Below are positions 9,599 to 19,731 of a stretch of 64,000 nt of DNA, in pieces; position 1 is the stretch's first letter, and every line of letters begins with the position of its first letter. The stretch lies in assembly GCA_018822845.1 (NCBI GenBank), contig JAHJJD010000085.1:1-64000 (forward strand). Direction: 5' to 3'. The position numbers and the translations under genes were made by a program. The notes beneath the pieces were generated by a model. The model did no database searches and was not told the DNA's origin. It worked only from the letters and a program-made list of their open reading frames with translations. Source of the DNA: Gammaproteobacteria bacterium (GTDB lineage: Bacteria; Pseudomonadota; Gammaproteobacteria; Thiotrichales; Thiotrichaceae).

Positions 9599-12307
9599 TC
9601 AAATCGCCTTTAATCTAATAGCGCAGTATTTAACCTCGGCAATTTTGGCATACGGATCAAGTGCTGCATTGGTCAGCAAATTGGCCGCCGCCTCGAAATA
9701 GCAGAATGGCATGAATACCGTGCCTGCCGGTGATGCATCCGTTACCCGCGTGCTAACCGTGATGGTTCCACGCCGGGTTTCCAGCCGTACCGGGTCGCCA
9801 TCATGCAAACCCAGTTTCTGCATGTCACGCAGGTTCACCCCCACCCATGCATCCGGCTCCAGCGCATCCAGCGTGGCGGCACGGCGCGTCATGCTGCCGG
9901 TGTGCCAGTGCTCAAGCTGCCGCCCGGTGATCAGGATGTACGGGTATTCCTCATCCGGCACTTCATCAGGCGGAATGATGTCGGCTGGAACCAGTTTCGC
10001 CCGGCCATCCGCCGTCGGAAAATGATCGTCGAACAGGATCGGCTGCCCCGGATCGCCTTCTTCCAGACACGGGTAGGTCACGCTTTCCTGCTGCAAACGC
10101 TCCCAGCTAATCCCGGCGATGGAGTTCATGCCCAAACGCATTTCGTTGAAAACATCTTGTGGCCCGGCATAATGCCAGTCCAGCCCCAGCCGTTTGCCCA
10201 TTGCCTGGATGATCCACAAATCCTGACGCGCTTCGCCGGGCGGCTCCAGCGCCTGCCGCCCCAGTTGCACCATGCGGTCGGAGTTGATGAAAGTGCCGGT
10301 CTTTTCCTGCGCAGTCGAGGCAGGCAACACCACATCGGCGTAATGCGCGGTTTCGGTGAGGAAAATGTCCTGCACCAGCAGATGTTCCAGCTTCGCCAGC
10401 GCAGCACGGGCGTGGTTGGAATCGGGGTCGGACATGGCCGGGTTTTCGCCTTCGATGTACATGCCTTTCACCTGCCGGTCGTAAGCGGCATTCATCATTT
10501 CCACCGTGGTCAGGCCGGGGGTGGCAGACAGTTGCATGCCCCACAACGCCTCGAAACGCTGCTGCGCCTGTTGATTATCGACCCGCTGGTAGTCGGGGAA
10601 CACCATCGGAATCAGGCCAACATCCGACGCGCCCTGCACATTGTTCTGCCCGCGCAGTGGGTGCAAACCAGTACCGGGGCGGCCAATCTGCCCACTGATC
10701 ATGCACAGCGAAATCAGGCAACGGGCGTTATCCGTGCCATGCACATGCTGGGAAATTCCCATGCCCCACAGGATCATGGCGTTTTTTGCCGTTGCATACA
10801 GGCGGGCGATTGTGCGGATGGTAGCGGCAGGCACGCCACAAACCGGCTCCATCGCTTCCGGGCTGTACGCCTGCAAATGCGTCTTCAGGGCTGCGTAATT
10901 ATTGGTGCGCGCCTGCACGAAGGCTTCATCCGCCAGCCCTTCCGTCACAATCACATGCATCATGGCATTCAGCAGTGCCACGTCCGAGGCCGGTTTGAAC
11001 TGGATGTGATAGGTGGCGAAACGCCCCATGCCGGAACCACGCGGGTCGAGCAGGATCAGTTGCGTGCCGCGCTGGATGGCGTTTTTCATCCAGCTTGCGC
11101 CCACCGGGTGGTTAATGGCAGGGTTCGCCCCGGTGATGATGATCACATCGGCGTGTTCCACATCCGCCATCGGGTTGGACACCGCGCCGGAACCGATGCC
11201 TTCCAGCAAGGCCGCCACCGAGGAGGCGTGGCACAAGCGCGTGCAGTGATCGACGTTATTGGTGCCAAACGCTGTACGTACCAGTTTCTGGAACAAATAG
11301 GCTTCCTCACAACTGCCTTTGGCGGAACCCAGCCCGGCCAGTGCTTCACCCCCATCACGCTGCAAAATCGTCTTCAGGCCACCAGCAGCCAAATCCAGCG
11401 CCTCTTCCCAGCTTGATTCACGGAACAGTTTTTCAGGATGTGTCGGGTCGAATTCCACTTCCGCCGTTTTCGCTGCATCAGCGCGGCGGATCAGCGGCCT
11501 GGTCAGGCGCTCGGGATGATGCACGTAGTCGAAACCGAAGCGCCCTTTCACGCACAAACGCCCGTGGTTGGCGGGGCCATCGCGGCCTTCTGCGTACAGG
11601 ATGCGGTTGTCTTTCACATGATAGGTCAGCAGGCAACCGACCCCGCAATACGGGCATACCGAATCCACCGACTTGTCAGGCTGGATCAGGCCAACGCCTC
11701 CGGCAGGCATCAGCGCGCCGGTCGGGCAAGCTTGCACACATTCGCCGCAAGCCACACAGGTGCTGACGCCCAGCGGGTCGCCGCAATCGAACACGATGCT
11801 GGAATGGCTACCACGAAAAGCATAGCCGATCACGTCATTCACCTGCTCGTCACGGCAGGCGCGCAGGCAGCGGGTGCACTGGATGCAGGCATCCAGGTTG
11901 ACCGCAATGGCCGGGTGCGACAGGTCGGCGGGCGGCTGCTGGCGGGGGGCGAAACGCGGCTTGCCTAGCGCCAGCTTGTCCGCCCAGTCCGCCAGTTCGT
12001 TTTTCAGGGTGTAAGGCTGTTCCGGCATGTCGGACAGCAGCAGTTCCAGCACCATTTTCTGGCTGGCACGGGCGCGTTCGTTGTCGGAATGCACCACCAT
12101 GCCCTGTTTGGGCTGGCGGCAGCAGGAAGGAGCCAGCACCCGTTCACCTTCGATTTCGACCATGCAGGCGCGGCAATTGCCGTCCGGCCTCATGCCCGGT
12201 TGGTAGCACAGGTGCGGAATGTCGATGCCGTGGCGCTGGGCGGCTTGCAGGATGGTTTCGCCATCCTGGGCGGTAAGCGTCTGGTTGTTGAGGGTGAATT
12301 CAGTCAT
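9599..12307 (-). CDS. fdsA: NAD-dependent formate dehydrogenase, molybdenum catalytic subunit
   Basis: A 902-residue subunit that oxidises formate to CO2 at a molybdopterin centre and passes electrons to the NuoF-like subunit. The first ~220 residues are NuoG-like: a [2Fe-2S] cluster motif (C-RAC near residue 48), then ACIQCTRCLRAC and CVACGECVQACPTG ferredoxin motifs. The catalytic part starts with VCPYCGVGC and has C359 in RLCHASSV, so it is a cysteine, not selenocysteine, enzyme. The C-terminal molydopterin-binding domain ends near residue 900. The ATG at 12307 overlaps the end of the upstream gene and follows GGGAGGTG. No fdsC/fdhD or fdsD gene is adjacent. Confidence 0.93.
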   Translation of the reverse strand: MTEFTLNNQTLTAQDGETILQAAQRHGIDIPHLCYQPGMRPDGNCRACMVEIEGERVLAPSCCRQPKQGMVVHSDNERARASQKMVLELLLSDMPEQPYTLKNELADWADKLALGKPRFAPRQQPPADLSHPAIAVNLDACIQCTRCLRACRDEQVNDVIGYAFRGSHSSIVFDCGDPLGVSTCVACGECVQACPTGALMPAGGVGLIQPDKSVDSVCPYCGVGCLLTYHVKDNRILYAEGRDGPANHGRLCVKGRFGFDYVHHPERLTRPLIRRADAAKTAEVEFDPTHPEKLFRESSWEEALDLAAGGLKTILQRDGGEALAGLGSAKGSCEEAYLFQKLVRTAFGTNNVDHCTRLCHASSVAALLEGIGSGAVSNPMADVEHADVIIITGANPAINHPVGASWMKNAIQRGTQLILLDPRGSGMGRFATYHIQFKPASDVALLNAMMHVIVTEGLADEAFVQARTNNYAALKTHLQAYSPEAMEPVCGVPAATIRTIARLYATAKNAMILWGMGISQHVHGTDNARCLISLCMISGQIGRPGTGLHPLRGQNNVQGASDVGLIPMVFPDYQRVDNQQAQQRFEALWGMQLSATPGLTTVEMMNAAYDRQVKGMYIEGENPAMSDPDSNHARAALAKLEHLLVQDIFLTETAHYADVVLPASTAQEKTGTFINSDRMVQLGRQALEPPGEARQDLWIIQAMGKRLGLDWHYAGPQDVFNEMRLGMNSIAGISWERLQQESVTYPCLEEGDPGQPILFDDHFPTADGRAKLVPADIIPPDEVPDEEYPYILITGRQLEHWHTGSMTRRAATLDALEPDAWVGVNLRDMQKLGLHDGDPVRLETRRGTITVSTRVTDASPAGTVFMPFCYFEAAANLLTNAALDPYAKIAEVKYCAIRLKAI

Positions 12308-13961
12308 CACACACCTCCCTGGGAAAATACTTGATGACGCATTCCATCGGGTTGGGCGCTGCCTGGCCGAGGCCACAGATGGAAGCGTCACGCATGACCT
12401 GGCTGAGTTCCTGCATCAGTGCCTGATCCCACACCGGTTGCTGCATCAGGATCGCGGCTTTGGTTGCGCCGACCCGGCAGGGCGTACATTGGCCACAGGA
12501 TTCGTGGGCGAAAAACTGCATGGCGTTGAGCGCAATATCGCGCGCCCGGTCGTGGTCGGAAAATACGATCACGGCAGCAGAGCCGATGAAGCAACCATGC
12601 TCGTTGAGCGTGTCGAAATCAAGCGGAATGTCGCCTTTGGAAGCAGGCAGGATGCCGCCCGATGCGCCACCCGGCAGGTAGCCGTAGAATGCGTGCCCGT
12701 CCAGCATGCCGCCGCAGTATTCGTCGATCAGTTCACGCACCGTGATACCGGCAGGGGCAAGATGCACACCCGGCTGTTTGACCCTTCCGCTGACCGAGAA
12801 GGAACGCAGTCCCTTGCGCCCATGGCGTCCGTGCGCGGTGAAAGCCGCTGCGCCGTTTTCGACGATTTCGCGCACCCAGTAGAGCGATTCCATATTGTGT
12901 TCCAGCGTGGGGCGTCCGAACAGGCCGATTTCCGCCAGATACGGTGGGCGCAGGCGGGGCATGCCGCGTTTGCCTTCAATGGATTCGATCATGGCGGATT
13001 CCTCCCCACACACATACGCCCCGGCTCCCCGGCGCAATTCGATCGGCGGCAGGTCTGGGTAGCGCTGCTGCAATAGCGCCAGTTCGCGCTGCAATAGTTG
13101 GCGGATTCCGGCGTATTCATCGCGCAGGTAGAGGTAGATGGTGTCACAGCCGACCACCTGGGCGGCAATCAACATGCCTTCAAGGAAACGGTGCGGGTCA
13201 CGTTCCAGATAGTAACGATCCTTGAACGTGCCCGGTTCACCTTCGTCGATATTCACTGCCATCAGGCGTGGTGCGGGTTGGTCACGCACGATGCGCCACT
13301 TGCGCCCGACCGGGAAACCAGCGCCACCGAGGCCGCGCAGGCCAGCGTTGTCGAGTTCGGCGAGGATGGTTTCAGCATCCATTACACCCGTGCGGCAACG
13401 TTCATACAGTTGGTAGCCGTCAGCCGCGCAGTAGGCATCCAGCCCTTGTGCGGCAGGCGGGATTGCGGCTTCCAGCTTGCCTGCAACAAGCGCGGCTTGT
13501 ACCTCGGCAGCGCTGGCATGTTCGAGCGGATTCTGCCCTGCCACGGCAACCGGTGCTGCCGCGCAACGCCCAACGCAGGGAACGCGCTGGATACGCACGC
13601 CCGGCCCCAGCGTTTCACCCAGTGCGGCGATCAACTCTTCCGCGCCGAATTGCTGGCAGGTAATGGAATCGCACACCCGCACGGTCAGCACTGGCGGGTG
13701 TTCCTCCCCTTCGCGCACAGGGTCGAAATGGTGGTAGAAACTGGCAACTTCGTAGACTTCCACCAGGCTGATTTTCAGCTTGTGGGCGAGTGCATTGAGG
13801 TAAGTGGCGGGCAGGCAATGCTGGTCATCCTGAATCCGGTGCAGGTATTCGAGCAGCAGGTCGCGGCGTAAGGGCATTCCGGCCAGCAGCGTTGCCACTG
13901 CCTGCAAAGCCGGGGCGTCCAAGGGACGCCCTCGGCGCTGAAATGATTTCTTTTTACCCAT
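12300..13961 (-). CDS. fdsB: Formate dehydrogenase NADH-forming subunit, NuoE-NuoF fusion
   Basis: A 553-residue protein in which two subunits usually separate (FdsG and FdsB) are one chain. Residues 1-155 are NuoE-like with the [2Fe-2S] ligands CDSITC and CVGRC. Residues ~190-540 are NuoF-like: the FMN loop GLRGLGGAGFPVGRKW, the NAD-site GAGAYVCGEESAMIESIEG, and the [4Fe-4S] motif ESCGQCTPCR. Together with FdsA it reduces NAD with formate electrons. Its stop overlaps the fdsA start by 8 bases. A strong GAGGAGGGAG site precedes the ATG. It is the first gene of the operon and is divergent from the barrel gene at 14188. Confidence 0.92.
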   Translation of the reverse strand: MGKKKSFQRRGRPLDAPALQAVATLLAGMPLRRDLLLEYLHRIQDDQHCLPATYLNALAHKLKISLVEVYEVASFYHHFDPVREGEEHPPVLTVRVCDSITCQQFGAEELIAALGETLGPGVRIQRVPCVGRCAAAPVAVAGQNPLEHASAAEVQAALVAGKLEAAIPPAAQGLDAYCAADGYQLYERCRTGVMDAETILAELDNAGLRGLGGAGFPVGRKWRIVRDQPAPRLMAVNIDEGEPGTFKDRYYLERDPHRFLEGMLIAAQVVGCDTIYLYLRDEYAGIRQLLQRELALLQQRYPDLPPIELRRGAGAYVCGEESAMIESIEGKRGMPRLRPPYLAEIGLFGRPTLEHNMESLYWVREIVENGAAAFTAHGRHGRKGLRSFSVSGRVKQPGVHLAPAGITVRELIDEYCGGMLDGHAFYGYLPGGASGGILPASKGDIPLDFDTLNEHGCFIGSAAVIVFSDHDRARDIALNAMQFFAHESCGQCTPCRVGATKAAILMQQPVWDQALMQELSQVMRDASICGLGQAAPNPMECVIKYFPREVCDD

Positions 13962-14187
13962 GACAATTCTCCCTCCTCAGGTGTTTTTTTTATTATTTAA
14001 CTTTAAGCCTACCGCACTCCCCTGCGAATGGGTAGCAAGATGAATAAGTGTGGTTGGATCTATTGGTCGGATACTTGCCCGATTCTCCCGCCTTTTATCG
14101 GAAAGCAGCCAAAGCGCCATTGCTGCAATGAATCGACATCGAATAAAATTAATTATCCACAACAAAAATAAACAAGAGAAAACCCCA

Positions 14188-14709
14188 ATGAAAAAATCCC
14201 TCCTGTTGACAGCACTGGCTGTATTTTCCATGTCGTCCGCCATGGCAAATGACCGCCTCGATTCCAATGATGACTCCGGCGGCGGAGCCCTTTACGGCGG
14301 CCTCAGCTTCGGCAAAACCAAAGCTGACTGTGGCTCTATCGATTGTGACGACCAGAACTGGAAGCTGTATGGTGGTTATGAAATCACTTCCAGTATCGCA
14401 GCCGAAGCAGCCTATCACCGCATCCTCAATACCCAGGATATAAAAGTGACCGGCATGAGCGCCTCCGGGCTTTATAATGTTCCTGTTGCTGACAACCTCA
14501 AAGCATTCGGCAAGGTAGGCGCAATTGCATGGCGCTCCAGCGACCCCAGTGGTTCAGTTGATTACAATGACGGCACCGATTTCCTGCTGGGCGCAGGCGC
14601 AACTTACAAAATTGGCGATAACTGGGGTATCCGTGGCGAATACGAAAATATCGGCGGCGATGTAGATGCCGACATGTATTCCGTCGGCGCGGTGTTTTCT
14701 ACCATGTAA
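14188..14709 (+). CDS. Small outer-membrane beta-barrel protein
   Basis: A 173-residue protein starting at MKKSLLLTALAVFSMSSAMA, a clean signal peptide. The mature part alternates glycine-rich beta strands (GGGALYGGLSFGKTKADC, WKLYGGYEI, AAEAAYHR, GLYNVPVADNLKAFGKVG, ATYKIGDNWGIRGEYENIGG) and ends SVGAVFSTM, as in 8-stranded OmpA-like/opacity-type barrels (outer membrane protein beta-barrel domain). A cysteine pair (C..SIDC) lies in the first loop. The ATG at 14188 is preferred because only there does a signal peptide begin. Physiological role unknown. Confidence 0.85.
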   Translation: MKKSLLLTALAVFSMSSAMANDRLDSNDDSGGGALYGGLSFGKTKADCGSIDCDDQNWKLYGGYEITSSIAAEAAYHRILNTQDIKVTGMSASGLYNVPVADNLKAFGKVGAIAWRSSDPSGSVDYNDGTDFLLGAGATYKIGDNWGIRGEYENIGGDVDADMYSVGAVFSTM

Positions 14710-14715
14710 ACCATC

Positions 14716-14759
14716 AGCACCGGCTGTCATAAAATCTTCATTTATGTACAGCTGGTGCT
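14716..14759 (+). terminator. Long imperfect hairpin after the barrel gene
   Basis: The arms 14716-14733 and 14742-14759 pair (AGCACCGGCTGT with ACAGCTGGTGCT, one G:T wobble, and CATAAA with TTTATG, around a 7-base loop). It starts 6 bases after the barrel stop. No T run follows, so it may be an mRNA-stabilising or factor-dependent end rather than a classical terminator. Confidence 0.4.
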
Positions 14760-14821
14760 TGCTAACGCCAATACCGCTACAATGTACGGCATAGTCAAAA
14801 TGCCCCAAAGACGAGCCTGTC

Positions 14822-16285
14822 ATGCTGATTTTTAACTGTACCCAAGCAGCGCAAGATTTTTTCACAGTCACCCGAAAAGGTGAAAAACAAACGATCGTCA
14901 CTGCACCTCCCGCCTCGGATATGGCCGAAGATGCCAAACACTTAAGCTACGCAGATGGCAGCCCCGCGCGACCCTTCCAATGGGTACTGCACGCTGTTAC
15001 GGTCAAGCGCAAAAACTGTTTGGTGGCAATGGAGGTGAATACCCGGCTCAGCATTACTGTTACCGCAGTAAAAAAAGGTGACATCGAACACTTCCTCGCT
15101 TATTTCAGGGCAAATTTGCTGGCATTGATATCCGGCTATGCACTGGCATACGATGTCTGGCAACCCGCAGAAGCCGAAACCCGAGAGAACGAAGGTCTGG
15201 CTCATCTGGCAGAAACCCGCATGTTTCGTCGTTCCGATCGCAGTGTGCAAGCCCATATCAATGAAGTTGTGCATATTTTGCGTGACGCTGTAGATGAAAC
15301 CCCCGCACTATTTGACAACACCGGAACACTCTTACGCTTCAACGAATTCTGCAATAACTACCTGCGAAAAAGTCGGGCATTCCCTGATCAGGATTACATC
15401 GTCCCGGCGGAGGAAATGCTGATTTACTGGCAACAACAATACCTGAATGCCACCCCGGAACAGGTTGCCGACATACGCCAGCGACTGGCTGACAGGAAAC
15501 GCAGCAAATATCAGGGCATCATTGAGGATATTACTGCAAAGCATCAATCGAGCCCCCAGGACAAACCAGCCGCAGCCGATAAAACTCAGGTTTTCTTCCC
15601 GCAAGCTGGTTCAGTAGGCGATGCTGACCTGGTTTTTCTTGATGAAATGCTGGCAAAGTACGCCACCGAAGACTCACTGGAAAACGCTTCCACACTGCAT
15701 GGCTTCCTGACAGCGATTGTTTCCGCTCCCAGCATGCTGCCCCCCAGCCAATGGCTGGCAGACATCTGGGGCGGTGAAGGCTTGCAGCCTGCCTGGAAAA
15801 ACATTGAGGAAGCACAGCGTTTTATCGGCGCGCTGTTCAGCATGATGAATAGCATCTCACGGGAACTGATGGAATCACCCCAAACATTCGGCGCAATGTT
15901 TACCGGCAGCTATGACTGCCCTGAAGTTGCTGACTGGTGTTTTGGCTATACCTGCGGCGTTTCGCTGGATGAAGAAGCCTGGTATGAGATGCCTGATGCC
16001 CTGCAAGACCAACTGGATTTGCTTGATACTTATGCCTTGTTAGTGGAAGTAGGTTCCCAACACCTGCCGCAACGCGAGTTACAGGAACGCGCCAACCACG
16101 TCATTGATGCCGCCACCCGGTTACATGCCTACTGGTTAAAACAACGCACACCGATGATGATGCCAGCCAACATTGGCAAACCGCCCCCGACGACGCAACC
16201 CGTAGTTTCGCAAAAACTGGTTGGGCGTAATGACCCTTGCCCCTGCGGCAGTGGTAAAAAATATAAGAAATGCTGTTTGCATTGA
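14822..16285 (+). CDS. DUF6933 - UPF0149 (YecA-like) - SEC-C fusion protein
   Basis: A 487-residue soluble protein in three parts. Residues 1-230 are DUF6933-like (opening [20 protein letters not shown]) and align along their length with the 259-residue protein at 62342: both share FQWVLHA-TVKRK, AMEVNTR and [11 protein letters not shown] ([10 protein letters not shown] in the paralogue). Residues ~265-430 are UPF0149/YecA-like ([31 protein letters not shown]). The last 22 residues are a SEC-C zinc motif, [18 protein letters not shown], as at the end of SecA and many adaptor proteins. It stands alone between unrelated genes. Function unknown; SEC-C and UPF0149 suggest protein-protein or ribosome-related binding (inference). 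Confidence 0.8.
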   Translation: MLIFNCTQAAQDFFTVTRKGEKQTIVTAPPASDMAEDAKHLSYADGSPARPFQWVLHAVTVKRKNCLVAMEVNTRLSITVTAVKKGDIEHFLAYFRANLLALISGYALAYDVWQPAEAETRENEGLAHLAETRMFRRSDRSVQAHINEVVHILRDAVDETPALFDNTGTLLRFNEFCNNYLRKSRAFPDQDYIVPAEEMLIYWQQQYLNATPEQVADIRQRLADRKRSKYQGIIEDITAKHQSSPQDKPAAADKTQVFFPQAGSVGDADLVFLDEMLAKYATEDSLENASTLHGFLTAIVSAPSMLPPSQWLADIWGGEGLQPAWKNIEEAQRFIGALFSMMNSISRELMESPQTFGAMFTGSYDCPEVADWCFGYTCGVSLDEEAWYEMPDALQDQLDLLDTYALLVEVGSQHLPQRELQERANHVIDAATRLHAYWLKQRTPMMMPANIGKPPPTTQPVVSQKLVGRNDPCPCGSGKKYKKCCLH

Positions 16286-16434
16286 GCGCCCAGATGGAAT
16301 CACCCTAAGCGGTTTAACAGCAGGATGGTTCTCAAGCTATCCGCTGAACCACTTACGCCCCTACCATGCGCTGCATACTCTGCGTCCATGAGGTTTTGAA
16401 TGCGGTATCTCCTGCGTATAAGCTGGTGAAATCT

Positions 16435-17634
16435 TCAAGCAGTATGTTCAGTTCCGGCTGGTAAACGCAGTGACAACAACAACGCCGCCAACACAAACCC
16501 CGCTGAAAACCACAAACAGCCTTCCAGCCCATACTGCTGATACGACCAGCCGGACAGCACCGTGCCCGCCAGCCGCCCACCGGCATTCGCCATGTAATAG
16601 AACCCAACCTTCAGCGCCACTTTATCGTGGTCGGCATACGCCAGGATCAGGTAGGAATGCAGCGCGGAATTGATCGCGAACACCACGCCAAACACCAGCA
16701 AGCCTGTCACCAGTACCGTGCCTGCATCCCAACCCTGCCCCAGCAGCAGCGCGATTGCGGCTGGAATCAACAGCAGGATCAGCGCCCAGACCTGCGCCGT
16801 GCGCGCATCCGGCGCATGTTGTTTCATGCCCAGCAGTTTCGGTGCGCTTGCCTGCACAATGCCGTAGCCAATCACCCACGCAGCCATGAACGTACCCACC
16901 TGCATGAAGCTCCAGCCCAGCACACCCGCCATGAACACTGGCACAGCCACCACGAACCACACATCGCGCGCGCCAAACAGGAAGAAACGCGCCGCCGACA
17001 GCCAGTTGATGGCGGCATTATTGGAAAACACCTGGGTAAATTTTGGTTTGGATTTCGCCTTGCCCAAATCTTCCGGCAGCAGCAGTAAAGTCAGCAAGGT
17101 GACCGCAAACAGGCTCAACGCCAACACCAGCAACGCATACTGGAACCCCGCCACTTGCAGCAAGGCCGCACCGAGGAAAAAACCCACCCCTTTCAGCGCA
17201 TTCTTGGAACCCGTCAGCACCGCGACCCACTTGAACAGACGCGCGTTCGCATCCTTGGGAACCAGCGTTTTCACGCTCGACTTCGCCGACATCTTGTTCA
17301 GATCCTTGGCAATGCCGGACAGCGCCTGCGCAAACATCACATACGGCACGGAAAGCCACTGCGTCGGCATCAGCATTCCCAACGCCAGCACCTGCATCGC
17401 CATACCCAGATGCATGGTCACGTTCAGCCCCAGCCGTGCCGCCAGCCAGCCCCCGACCAGATTGGTGACGATGCCAAAGAATTCATAGAACAGGAACAGC
17501 ATCGCCACCTGAAACGGTGAATAGCCAAGCTGGTGGAAATACAGCACCACCAGCATGCGGATAGCACCATCCGTAAGGGTGAAGGCCCAGTAGCCGCCGG
17601 TAACGACGAGGTAATTGCGCAGGTCGAGGTTCAT
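16435..17634 (-). CDS. arsJ: Organoarsenical efflux MFS permease ArsJ
   Basis: A 399-residue, ~12-segment transporter. The N-terminus LRNYLVVTGGYWAFTLTDGA and the blocks FLFYEFFGIVTNLVGGWLAA, LSGIAKDLNKMSAKSSVK and LTGSKNALKGVGFFLGA are those of ArsJ. ArsJ exports 1-arseno-3-phosphoglycerate made by a partner glyceraldehyde-3-phosphate dehydrogenase from arsenate, giving arsenate resistance. That partner is present at 21441, not adjacent as usual but 3.8 kb away on the same strand. The ATG at 17634 is preferred to a TTG 18 bases upstream. No arsR, arsC or acr3 gene is next to it. Confidence 0.88.
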   Translation of the reverse strand: MNLDLRNYLVVTGGYWAFTLTDGAIRMLVVLYFHQLGYSPFQVAMLFLFYEFFGIVTNLVGGWLAARLGLNVTMHLGMAMQVLALGMLMPTQWLSVPYVMFAQALSGIAKDLNKMSAKSSVKTLVPKDANARLFKWVAVLTGSKNALKGVGFFLGAALLQVAGFQYALLVLALSLFAVTLLTLLLLPEDLGKAKSKPKFTQVFSNNAAINWLSAARFFLFGARDVWFVVAVPVFMAGVLGWSFMQVGTFMAAWVIGYGIVQASAPKLLGMKQHAPDARTAQVWALILLLIPAAIALLLGQGWDAGTVLVTGLLVFGVVFAINSALHSYLILAYADHDKVALKVGFYYMANAGGRLAGTVLSGWSYQQYGLEGCLWFSAGFVLAALLLSLRLPAGTEHTA

Positions 17635-17731
17635 GCATGGTTCCGGTATCAAGAATAGGCGGATTATATACGGAAAGACATATATAACCGCTACCCTTAT
17701 GAACCATCACAGAAAATTCATGTACCCGGCA

Positions 17732-19219
17732 TCAAAGAATCACCGGCCCGGAATCCGCACCTGGCTCATCCAGGCAACGCGCCATTTCTGCCACCAGAAA
17801 GCGCCAGACATTTTTGCCATCATCAAGCGTAAAGCCCGGCTCATTGTCGAGGTAGTAACGGAACAGCCCCCAGTCGGCATACGACAGCCCGGCGGACTCT
17901 TCCGGCGTAAACATGATGTTCTGGAAACCATCATGGCCGAAGTGGCACAAGCCCACGTAATGCCCACCCTCATGGGCCAGCACATAGCGGAAAATATTGA
18001 CCGGCCATTCATCGTGGTAAATGACGCCCGACCCCGTGCGGAAATTGACCGATATGCAGCAACTGTCATTCCGCTCAGGTGTATTGTTGCACGGGGTGGC
18101 ATTGCTACCCTCGCGGATGTTGCGCCCCGCCGTTTGCCCCAAGCCCTCGACCAACCCGAACGAGGCCAGCGCGAGCATGTTGCACTGTTCGCTGGATGGG
18201 TCGGTGCGCAAGCCTGAACTCAGCAGGTATTGCCCGAGTTGCCTGCGGTCGAAGTTGAATTCTTCCAGCGTGCTGATGTCATGCACCGTGTTGCGGGCGA
18301 AATATTCAAAGCGCCCACCATCATTCCAGTTGAGCTTGATGCCGAGTTTCTTGAATTTCGCAATCGTGACCTGTACGAAATCCTTCACCGCATCCGGGGT
18401 CAGCGCGTATACGCGGATACGCCCCTCCGCACCGTTGCTGTCGATGTAATGCGCCAGCGACCAGCGGTTGATGGGCAGGCTGCTTTCAATCGTGCCATCG
18501 GCATTGGTGACGCGCACCATGGTGCGTTTGCGGCGGATATTGAAGGAATCAAAACTGATCAGACCCGCCATGGCGTACAGATCCAGCCTTTCATCCTGAT
18601 GCCACTGCCACAATGGCGCAGTAGCCGAATCCAGGCGGAATACCTTGTGCGTGGCAGCCAGAGGCAATCCCCAGGAAACGTCGTTGAGCCCCAGCCGTCC
18701 ACGCACCCGCGCCAGTTGCGGCGGGTTACTGGCGAAGCGTTCGTTGACAAGCTGCTCGACGAAACGGCGCAAGTCTTCAGCCTGCCATGCATCCCGAATG
18801 CCACCGATGAGGGTTCCCAAGGTGACAAAGCGGACGATGTTGATGACCAGTTCCACCGCATTGAGAATGATGTCACCCAGCTTGCCGATGAAACCGGCCA
18901 GATCACCGCGTAACAGGGCACCCAGCAAACCGCCGACATCATTCACGATGTCCAGCGCCTTATCGACAATATCCTGGACGCCCTCCAGCAACCCCGAGAT
19001 GCCACCCAGTACGACATTGCCGATGCGGCAGCCGATATTGCCTGCATTCCGGCACAGCCAGCCGTTTGCCCAGCCCAGACCATCCTGCACGCCATCGACA
19101 ACGGTATCGACAACATCCTCCACCGTGTCGGTTACGGTATCGACCACACCCTCAACCGCATCGCCCACGGCACCTGCCGCCGAAGATACCGCATTGCCAA
19201 TATCACTTAACCAACCCAT
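17732..19219 (-). CDS. Metzincin-type zinc metalloprotease with repetitive N-terminus
   Basis: A 495-residue protein. Near the C-terminus H416-E417-x2-H420-x5-H426 (HEGGHYVGLCH) is a full HExxHxxGxxH zinc motif, and M436 in NIMF fits a Met-turn ten residues on, as in matrixin-like metzincins. Residues 10-50 are a low-complexity amphipathic stretch of V-D-T/V-x repeats (GDAVEGVVDTVTDTVEDVVD), followed by glycine-rich hydrophobic helices to about residue 135. No Sec signal peptide is seen. A strong GGAGGTGAGGT site precedes the ATG. It is the last gene of a three-gene operon with a putative secreted protein and a membrane protein. Substrate and export route unknown. Confidence 0.75.
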   Translation of the reverse strand: MGWLSDIGNAVSSAAGAVGDAVEGVVDTVTDTVEDVVDTVVDGVQDGLGWANGWLCRNAGNIGCRIGNVVLGGISGLLEGVQDIVDKALDIVNDVGGLLGALLRGDLAGFIGKLGDIILNAVELVINIVRFVTLGTLIGGIRDAWQAEDLRRFVEQLVNERFASNPPQLARVRGRLGLNDVSWGLPLAATHKVFRLDSATAPLWQWHQDERLDLYAMAGLISFDSFNIRRKRTMVRVTNADGTIESSLPINRWSLAHYIDSNGAEGRIRVYALTPDAVKDFVQVTIAKFKKLGIKLNWNDGGRFEYFARNTVHDISTLEEFNFDRRQLGQYLLSSGLRTDPSSEQCNMLALASFGLVEGLGQTAGRNIREGSNATPCNNTPERNDSCCISVNFRTGSGVIYHDEWPVNIFRYVLAHEGGHYVGLCHFGHDGFQNIMFTPEESAGLSYADWGLFRYYLDNEPGFTLDDGKNVWRFLVAEMARCLDEPGADSGPVIL

Positions 19220-19260
19220 ACCTCACCTCCTTGCAAGCGCATCATAAAGAGTGTCCAAAC

Positions 19261-19731
19261 CTATGGATTCGGTATATTGCCGGGCGGCGGGCAAGCCGGA
19301 TTGGTCGTGATGGTGGTCTGGCGCGAATCCTTTTCCTGCCCCGCCACACTGGGCACCAGTCTTACCCCAACCGTGATGCTGGAGGGAACATTGCTGCCGA
19401 AAAACTGGGTAGGCCGGAAAGTAAGTTCACCGCTGGTTCCATCATTGAGGCACTGATGATGCACCGTGTTATGGATTTGCTGGCCATTCGCCAGAACATC
19501 GACGCACAAGGTGCTGGGGTTGCTCCAGCCGTCAGGATCAACCGTATAGGAAACCCGGACAAAATCCACCCCGACATTCAAACATACTGCCGCTGGCTCA
19601 ACGCTAAAAGCCGTGAACCTTGGTTCAGGCTCGGATTGTGTACGGGTATTATTGCTCCCGGAAGCAATGATGCCCGCGATCCCGATGATGACGCTCGATA
19701 CCAGACCAATGGTTTTCAATGACTTTTTCAT
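19261..19731 (-). CDS. Secreted or membrane-anchored protein of unknown function
   Basis: A 156-residue protein with an N-terminal signal or anchor (MKKSLKTIGLVSSVIIGIAG) and no lipobox cysteine. The mature part has three cysteines and beta-rich stretches (FVRVSYTVDPDGWSNPSTLCVDV, SSITVGVRLVPSVAG), suggesting an Ig-like fold. Its ATG overlaps the stop of the upstream membrane-protein gene by 4 bases, and the metzincin gene follows 41 bases later. The three genes therefore form an operon. No family recognised. Confidence 0.7.
   Translation of the reverse strand: MKKSLKTIGLVSSVIIGIAGIIASGSNNTRTQSEPEPRFTAFSVEPAAVCLNVGVDFVRVSYTVDPDGWSNPSTLCVDVLANGQQIHNTVHHQCLNDGTSGELTFRPTQFFGSNVPSSITVGVRLVPSVAGQEKDSRQTTITTNPACPPPGNIPNP

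Noticed and set aside
9711-13871. Long plus-strand frames antisense to the formate dehydrogenase genes
   Set aside because: They mirror GC-rich coding sequence, are rich in H, R and Q, and lack any motif, while the minus strand has clear conserved domains.
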